A DNA stretch of 64,000 bases from contig CM019713.1 in NCBI GenBank assembly GCA_009760885.1, positions 29,444,927 to 29,508,926 of the forward strand. The letters run 5' to 3'. Position numbers and translations under genes: made by a program. Source of the DNA: Achatina immaculata (taxonomy: Eukaryota; Mollusca; Gastropoda; Stylommatophora; Achatinidae). The notes below the pieces were generated by a model. It worked only from the letters and a program-made list of their open reading frames with translations, did not search any database and was not told the origin of the DNA. Of the stretch, positions 57,619 to 64,000 are shown in pieces (the stretch's first letter is position 1; each line of letters begins with the position of its first letter).

Positions 57619-58114
57619 AGGCCGTAGTTTGCCGACCCTTGGATGCAAATGAGAACTGGCAAAAAAAGTTAACCTAATGATCAGGCGAATGAAAGGTGGT
57701 GAAGACCATCATGGGACTGGTAAATGACAGATGGGAAAGACCTACTGGGGCAGGTAAATTAAAGCTGGCAAAGACCTATTATAGCAGGCGAAAGAGAGAT
57801 GGCAAAGACATATACAATCTCTGTATGATGCTCATAGTAGTATGCTGATCAGCTCCTTCCTTTCTCCTTGACATCCCCCACTCCCTTCCGATTTGGGTGA
57901 GTGGGCGTCTTGGTGTCACTATAGGATTCCAAGAAAGTCATAGTAACTCACTCCCTATCCGACACAATATGTTCTGAAATCATCACAATGCAGAAAACTG
58001 CAGAAAATTTAAGTTTCTATGAGAAGAACGACAGAAACGAAAGAACGAAGGGAAAAGAAACTTTATGTTGCTGTACCAGTTCAAAATACTGGATTACCTG
58101 ATTGGTTAAACTCC
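57619..58114. other. Unique sequence with weak about 32-bp periodicity
   Basis: Degenerate ggcaaagacctat/tggcaaagac motifs at about 57650-57815. No gene. Confidence 0.4.
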
Positions 58115-58124
58115 AGGTAACATT

Positions 58125-58240
58125 CATTCATTCATTCATTCATTCCTTTGCATGTCCCTTGCGGAACTTTGCCTCCCAAACAGCACTCCTGTAGGCCTCT
58201 CGGTTGTGAGCAAGATGGCCTGCTGCTGCTGCATCCATCC
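58125..58240 (-). mobile_element. LINE family B 116-bp 3' end with perfect 10-bp target duplication
   Basis: (CATT)n tail, then the complement of the LINE B terminus (cctttgcatgtcccttgcgg). Flanked by AGGTAACATT at 58115-58124 and 58241-58250. Confidence 0.93.
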
Positions 58241-58250
58241 AGGTAACATT

Positions 58251-58537
58251 ATGCTGCGTAATATCAAGCACAAAACTCTAAGCCCCAGATTTCAAGAGTT
58301 TAGAAAACTGTCGTACATTTGGTGAAACAAATAAAAACATGACCAACTTTAGTTATTAAATTAGATCGAAGATTAAGTGAAAGTAATATTAAGATTATGA
58401 CATACCGATAAACAACAATTTTAATATTTTATCTATTATTTCAGTGACGCTATGAAAATATACGTTTAATCGAAATAATCGGACATTTAAAGTAGGCGGA
58501 ACTTCAGTCAAAGAAATATAAATATGGTAGAATTTCA
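58251..58537. other. Unique AT-rich sequence
   Basis: Nothing recognised. Confidence 0.4.
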
Positions 58538-58876
58538 TTTATGGTAAATCAGAGTTATGGTAAATCAGAGTTATAATAAATCACAATTATGGTAAATCAG
58601 AGTTATGATAAATCACAATTATGGTAAATCAGAGTTATGGTAAATCAGAGTTATGGTAAATCACAGTTATGGTAAATCAGAGTTATGGTAAATCAGAGTT
58701 ATGGTAAATCACAGTTATGATAAATCACAATTATGGTAAATCAGAGTTATGGTAAATCACAGTTATGATAAATCACAATTATGGTAAATCAGAGTTATGG
58801 TAAATCAGAGTTATGATAAATCACAATTATGGTAAATCAGAATTATGGTAAATCAGAGTTATGGTAAATCAGAGTG
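58538..58876. repeat. 16-bp minisatellite
   Basis: About 21 copies of atggtaaatcagagtt and variants (atgataaatcacaatt). Confidence 0.94.
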
Positions 58877-59001
58877 CTACAGTTTCATCTTACATAGGTT
58901 TGCCGGACGTCCATGTTTTTAACGAAAAAGTTCACTGTCCCGCGGAACACCTGTTTGTCTCGATTTTTGTTTGCCCTTTCAAATGAAAGAATTTTGCATT
59001 C

Positions 59002-59004
<3 letters not shown>

Positions 59005-59055
<51 letters not shown>
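59005..59055. repeat. (CT)n microsatellite
   Basis: About 25 CT dinucleotides, directly abutting the LINE E fragment. Confidence 0.95.
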
Positions 59056-59680
59056 GGACTCATCACTGATCAACATTTAACTTGGAATTCTCACGTACAT
59101 AACCTAACAAATTTGATTGCACAGAAAGTTTACCAACAAGCCAAAATTAAACACTTTATCGACAAAGACACAAGAAAAATATACTACATATCACACATAC
59201 AAAGACACTTAGATTACCGTTCCACAATCTGGGATGGATGCTCAGTCTCAAACACAAAAGGGCTCCACGCACTTCACAAACGAGCATTAAATCTGATTTG
59301 TGACATACACCCATTACAGACTGTAGATCTGCACAAACAACTCAGAATTCTACCCCTCAAATATAAAGTCATTTTTAACAAAGTAAAGTTTTTTCACAGA
59401 ATTCTGTCGCACAATGCTTCGCCTTACTTGTGGCCACTGTTTACGTATAACACTATACACAGCCAGCGTTAAAAAAAGATCTTCCTAAACCCAGGATTGA
59501 TCTGTACAAGAAAAGCCTTGCATGCTCTGCAGTACAGCTCTGGAACACCCTCCCCTACCATATAAAATCTATTAGTAATACTTCATCATTTAACTCAAAC
59601 CTGTTTCATTATTTACTTGCTTGTAATTATATGCCTCCATTGAATAACCAGCAATCTCTCAACTCTTGACTCGCCAGCCA
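59056..59680 (+). mobile_element. CR1/Jockey-like LINE 3' end (family E)
   Basis: Plus-strand RT C-terminal region: LGLITDQHLTWNSHVHNL, then HIQRHLDYRSTIWDGCSV, LHKRALNLI and LPLKYKVIFNKVKFFHRIL, followed by frameshifted VQLWNTLP-like sequence near 59520-59560. These are the post-palm motifs of CR1/Jockey-type elements. 5'-truncated at a (CT)n tract. Confidence 0.78.
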
Positions 59681-60038
59681 TCAAGTACTAAAATGACATA
59701 GTTCGAAAAGTAACTTGTTAGAAATTATTTAAATGCTTGTTAAAAACATATGTTAGAAGATCTGTACTGACAATGTATGTTTGTTTATGTATATGTCTGT
59801 ATGTGCGCGTGTGTGTGAGTGCTATTTTATTAGGTTAATTACTTATTCTTTTTTACTTTGAATGTAATAATCTTACACTCTTTTGATATGTTTTTTTTCC
59901 TAATGTAATTGGTATACTTGTATTAAATCAAGTGTGTGGGAAGAATGAAGGACGGAGTGATGAAGGGCAGAATCTGTACGGGCCTGCGTGCCAAATTCTT
60001 TACCTTTTAAAAATAAAGATTATTCAGTTCTTCATTCA

Positions 60039-60043
<5 letters not shown>

Positions 60044-60099
<56 letters not shown>
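60044..60099. repeat. (CT)n microsatellite
   Basis: About 28 CT dinucleotides. Confidence 0.95.
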
Positions 60100-60104
<5 letters not shown>

Positions 60105-61487
60105 GCGATTTCAAGTTGACGGAACTGCTATAAATATTCTAAAAGAAAACAGTTGAAACTTAATTTGTTATTTCTGTACCGAGTTGGAATTGGTGGATTT
60201 CGTGTCATTTCGTTTTTCATTCTTTTGTCTCGGCGAGAGAGCGACGTCATGTCGCCAAGGTAACTCTGCGCCAGAAGAAAACGAGGATCTGTATGACAAA
60301 ATAGTTAAGGTGCAACATCTTTCATGTTGACAGTCGTAGAGTTTACTTGTTTGTGAAGACCACAGCAGCTGCAAATTTTACATGTTTTGGTGAGAAAAAT
60401 ATCTGTCTTAACATTATCCGTGTCATAGCTCTGAAAATCAATAATGTGTTGTCTCGGTGAGATTTATGACTAGTGACGGAAAGAAAAAAAAAGAGCTTTG
60501 TCACTATCAATGTTGAGAGAAACCCATGTTTTGTGTGTATATATGCAGTACCTGCATGAAACTTTTTCAGAATGCCTAAGAGAAAGTGTTTCTTTCCGGG
60601 AAAATATTAATAGGAATGACCTTTTATAAAACGAAGGAGAAAGACCAACAAGCAGAATGTAAAATGTGTAAGTGTTGTATTGGCACTGCGCATGGTTGAA
60701 GAGCGGATACAAAAGACCACATGGCAAGCGAACAGCATAAATCAAACATATATTCTGCAAGCACTTCTAAAAGACTGGACAGTTATTTTATGCCCAAATC
60801 TTGTAAACAGGAAAAATAAGTACAAGCTGAAGAACTGACATTGTGCTATCACAACAATTAAACATCATATATTATTCAATTCAATGGATTGCACTACCGA
60901 GTTTTTATGATTCCCAGAAGTAAAAAAAAAATATATATATATATATCATTGGGGAGAAATAAAGCAACAGCAATAATAAAATCCATTTAAACACACTACC
61001 AAACAATTACGTGATGATTTAGCAAATGCCCACTATTCTGATACTGCGACCGACTCTAGCAACTATGATAAGCATGAATCCGAGAAAATTTTCCCATTGA
61101 TTGTTCAGTACTTTACTTCTAAAAATGCTGTGACTATAAAAGTGTTTAAATGGGTTCTTTTAAAAGTGAAACTGCCTATGAATATTTCAGCAGTTACTGT
61201 GTTAAAGCATTAGAAGAAAACAATATTGATAAATGTAAACGCATTTTTGTTGACAATGCAAATATGAATTTTGGTGGAATACGACGTGCTGGTACGAACA
61301 GTATGTTCACAAAATTGAAGAGTAAACTAAATGAAAACCTCTGTGCTGGATTCCCCGCCCACATACTTCCTAGTGCAGTAAAGACAGCAGCTGGTGTTCT
61401 AACTGTAGAGATAAATAAATTTTATTGTGAGGTGGTCTAGTGTTTGACACGTGCCAAGCTTTTGTACAGAAATATATGACATATTTG

Positions 61488-61716
61488 AATGAATTTTCCA
61501 TCTGTAGGTGGATGCTGGTAGGTTATTCTGTACCTGAATTTTCCATCTGTGGGTGAATGCTGTTAGGTTATTCTGTACCTGAATTTTCCATCTGTGGGTG
61601 AATGCTGTTAGGTTATTCTGTACCTGAATTTTCCATCTGTGGGTGAATGCTGTTAGGTTATTCTGTACCTGAATTTTCCATCTGTGGGTGAATGCTGTTA
61701 GGTTATTCTGTACCTG
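61488..61716. repeat. 45-bp minisatellite inside the hAT remnant
   Basis: Five copies of a 45-bp unit with gaattttccatctgtgggtg and gttaggttattctgtacc; four are nearly identical. Confidence 0.93.
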
Positions 61717-61724
61717 CATGGTTT

Positions 61725-62070
61725 TAGGTGGAAGAGGTTGTCTCTCCCTCTTTGCCAGCTGGTCCCTTCATCTTACCTCTACCACATCCTGCATACAAGA
61801 AGGTCTGGCCTGATGGCTCCTTTTACACGACCCAGCCATTCTAATCTGTTAGCTTTCATGGTGTGTGTTTTTTGTTTCTACAAACTGGATTTCTCTCTTT
61901 GGTTTTGGCTCACTAGATTCTAAACACATTCTTTCATGGGACCAGAGTTTCTTCTTAAGTTTCTGCACTCACGACATTTTAGCTGATTTTGATATTTCTT
62001 TCTTGTGCTGCAAGCTTCTGAGCCATACGGGACTGTTAGTCGTACACTGTTTTGTTTTTTTTTTTGTACA
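61725..62070 (-). mobile_element. LINE RT C-terminal fragment inside the hAT remnant
   Basis: Minus-strand VRLTVPYGSEACSTRKKYQN resembles the YGSEAW region of EN-RT LINEs, followed by a frameshifted RLxWLG-like block. The family cannot be assigned. Confidence 0.55.
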
Positions 62071-62606
62071 AGGTTATCTTGGCCTCCTGCAGATTTTATT
62101 TTTTGCAAGACAAGAGGCAATCAACTGACAACTCACTATTGTTTGATCAATTCACATACCTGAAGCAGTATTCACAGAGGAGGAAAATTGGAATGGCAGA
62201 CCCAGCCAGGAGAAGTGGACGTGTTTCTTCGGGTAGTTTGAATCTTTGAAACAGCACTTGGAGTTATTAAAACTGTGTGAATTTATCTTTAGTGTTCCTG
62301 GACATAATGCCAATGTGGAAAGAATATTTTCCCTCATGAATATGCAGTGGACAGAGGAACGAAATCGCCTTCATGTCTCAACAGTTGAAGAATTAATTAA
62401 ATGTGTTTTTAATTATCAAACTCTATGATTATGTCCGTCAGCGGCAAGATCTTCTATTCAGAAGTTTAAGTGGGATAAATACTTGGAGAAGTTGCACCGG
62501 GGGGGGGGGGGGCAGGGTAATGGAAGATCTTGAAGGTAAAATACATTTGTGCTCAGATAAAGAATGTTCTACATCCCATTAATTAATTTCGAGCTATTTT
62601 AACTTC

Positions 62607-62710
62607 TGAGTTGGCATCCCTGATGCTCGGTTGGTTTCTCTGCGAGAAAAATTGGCGAACTACTTTGCGAGCCCTATGTGACGTTCAACGGCACGGGAAG
62701 GATATAAGAT
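62607..62710 (+). mobile_element. LINE family A 104-bp 3' end with 11-bp target duplication
   Basis: The family A terminus (aaaaattggcgaactacttt, gccctatgtgacgtt, ggaaggatataagat) is flanked by attttaacttc at 62596-62606 and 62711-62721. Confidence 0.87.
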
Positions 62711-62721
62711 ATTTTAACTTC

Positions 62722-63117
62722 AAAATGCGTGCAAGGTATACAATACTAAAATAGATATTATACACACATGAATTACTAATAACTTCTGCTGTTCTGACCT
62801 GAACGATAACTTTAGTATGGCGTAACTTATATTCTTTCCTTGGATAAGCTATTTGAAAACAATATTCTTAGATCTTAGGTCATGTCCGCTTTTGTTTATG
62901 AGCTTGAGAAAAATGTTCTGTTTTTTTCTTGGCAGAATTTGGCAGCCCTAACTTACAACTAAAATATGTTATACGATCATAAACAAACACACACACACAC
63001 ATAATGGAAAATCATTTTGAGGAACAAGGCGAAGCACGTGGCCCGGGTTAGGCGAATGCGAAGGGTGTAGGACCATCGCCATGTTGTTTTCTGTCAAAAA
63101 CTGCTTCTCTTGTGGGA
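62722..63117. other. Unique sequence without recognised features
   Basis: Short (CA)n at about 62988-63000. No gene. Confidence 0.45.
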
Positions 63118-63450
63118 CGTGTCTGCGGGCGTGTTGTCATGGTGTATCAACCAATTGCAGTAGCTGTGGGCGTGTTGTCATGGTGTATCAACATATTGCA
63201 GTAGCTGTGGGCGTGTTGTCATGGTGTATCAACATATTGCAGTAGCTGTGGGCGTGTTGCCATGGTGTATCAAGCAATTGCAGTAGCTGTGGGCGTGTTG
63301 CCATGGTGTATCAAGCAATTGCAGTAGCCGTGGGCGTGTTGCCATGGTGTATCAAGCAATTGCAGTAGCTGTGGGCGTGTTGCCATGGTGTATCAAGCAA
63401 TTGCAGTAGCTGTGGGCGTGTTGCCATGGTGTATCAGCCAATTGCAGTCG
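63118..63450. repeat. 41-bp minisatellite
   Basis: About eight copies of a 41-bp unit with gtagctgtgggcgtgttgcc and atggtgtatcaagcaattgc. Confidence 0.93.
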
Positions 63451-63559
63451 TGTCACAGTTCCGCTCTTTTTCTATTGCATGTATTCTTTCAAGCGCTTCA
63501 GAAAGTCTTGTTTTGTCTTGTCTTGTCTTGTCTCCTTCCTCGTGTACCTTTCAGTGTTG

Positions 63560-63790
63560 ATGAGACAAACAGACACAACTTGATTGCTTCATATCTTTTT
63601 ATATTAAAGGTTTCTGTAACTTGCTCCCTCCAGCTCTTGCATGGGTGGTTTCTCTCTCTGTTTCCTAAAGTTCTTGACATGAATGAGGTCTGTGCTATAC
63701 TGTCTAGCTGTAGTCGTGTAACGTGGCCAAGACATCTGACTTGTTGCTTCTGGATGCACCATATTACTGCTTGTACTTCAGTTTGTGCCA
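63560..63790 (-). mobile_element. LINE C-terminal fragment
   Basis: Minus-strand QQVRCLGHVTRLQLDSIAQ followed by RNHPCKSWREQV resembles the RWLGHVxRM / GRPxxxW tail of EN-RT LINEs. Family not assigned. Directly abuts a LINE B end. Confidence 0.5.
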
Positions 63791-63792
63791 CA

Positions 63793-63942
63793 GAAGACCA
63801 AGGCGAAGATGGCTGCAAGATATCGTTGATGATATGCAAATGGATGCATCAGCACCAGGCCATCTTGCTCACAAACGAGAGGCCTACAGGAGTGCTGTTA
63901 GGGAGGCAAAGTTCCGCAAGGGACATGCAAATAAATGAATGA
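63793..63942 (+). mobile_element. LINE family B 3' end
   Basis: RPRRRWLQDIVDDMQMDASA, then the terminus gcaagggacatgcaaataaa with one to two TGAA units. Confidence 0.85.
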
Positions 63943-64000
63943 TATAAATGGAAAATGACCCGGAAACATGAAACTACAAAGAGACAGAAAAGCGATTTCA

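Larger units (their letters stand above)
60590..62428 (+). pseudogene. Broken hAT-superfamily transposase gene
   Basis: In order on the plus strand: a zinc-finger-like AECKMCKC...H...H region with TKDHMASEQHKS near 60650-60740, KRLDSYF, RDDLANAHYSD, IFPLIVQYF, FVDNANMNFGG and FPAHILPSAVKTAAG (61230-61400), and the C-terminal dimerisation segment GHNANVERIFSLMNMQWTEE (about 62297-62356). Several stops and frameshifts; about 680 bp inside are replaced by a 45-bp minisatellite and a LINE fragment. Terminal inverted repeats not found. Confidence 0.75.

Overview
The window is metazoan genomic DNA, AT-rich and intron-containing, most likely from an invertebrate and probably a mollusc. That assignment is an inference. 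It rests on a BIR-BIR-UBA-RING inhibitor-of-apoptosis gene with lophotrochozoan-like linker sequence, abundant endonuclease/reverse-transcriptase LINEs, a Penelope-like remnant, tRNA-derived SINEs and an extreme density of minisatellites. There is no bacterial-style gene packing and no CRISPR array. Only two host protein genes can be supported.  1-15.3 kb: a plus-strand IAP (BIRC-type) gene. A large first visible exon (start Met at 1802, or further upstream through an acceptor at 1756/1757) encodes about 500 residues of unrecognised sequence, a complete BIR and the first half of a second BIR. Exon 5514-5689 completes the second BIR. Exons ending at 11826 and spanning 12695-12793 carry a UBA-like region. 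Exon 15082-15281 carries a C-terminal C3HC4 RING and the stop. The introns hold LINE families A, B and D, a nested LINE-in-LINE insertion and several minisatellites. The reading phase between exon 2 and the UBA exon does not match, so at least one exon or an alternative donor is unaccounted for.  15.3-27 kb: mostly tandem repeats. A 2.3-kb array of 16-bp units contains an internal 858-bp duplication, followed by a 686-bp tandem duplication and arrays with 44-, 29-, 43-, 39- and 35-bp units.  27-36.9 kb: SINEs, LINE B copies, a diverged U2-snRNA-like sequence on the minus strand (28.13-28.35 kb), a nearly intact LINE C RT body bounded on both sides by (TA)n, and a complete but inactivated mariner element with matching inverted ends and TA flanks (35626-36861).  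36.9-46 kb: one small intact minus-strand PLAC8/cornifelin-family gene (39011-39337) with an in-frame upstream stop and a TATA-like box, then a SINE, a LINE B copy with a perfect 12-bp target duplication, a Penelope-like GIY-YIG remnant, and a LINE D copy inserted into a 28/33-bp minisatellite with a short inverted duplication at its 5' junction.  46-64 kb: more minisatellites, a hAT-type MITE, a LINE D-like copy split by a SINE, a DDE transposase remnant, a CR1/Jockey-like LINE 3' end, a broken hAT transposase gene, and short 3' ends of LINEs A and B with clear target-site duplications.  The genes do not form an operon or pathway. The striking theme is structural: LINE families A, B, C and D repeatedly lie inside tandem arrays, and several copies preserve target duplications from which boundaries, 3' tails and nesting order can be read.
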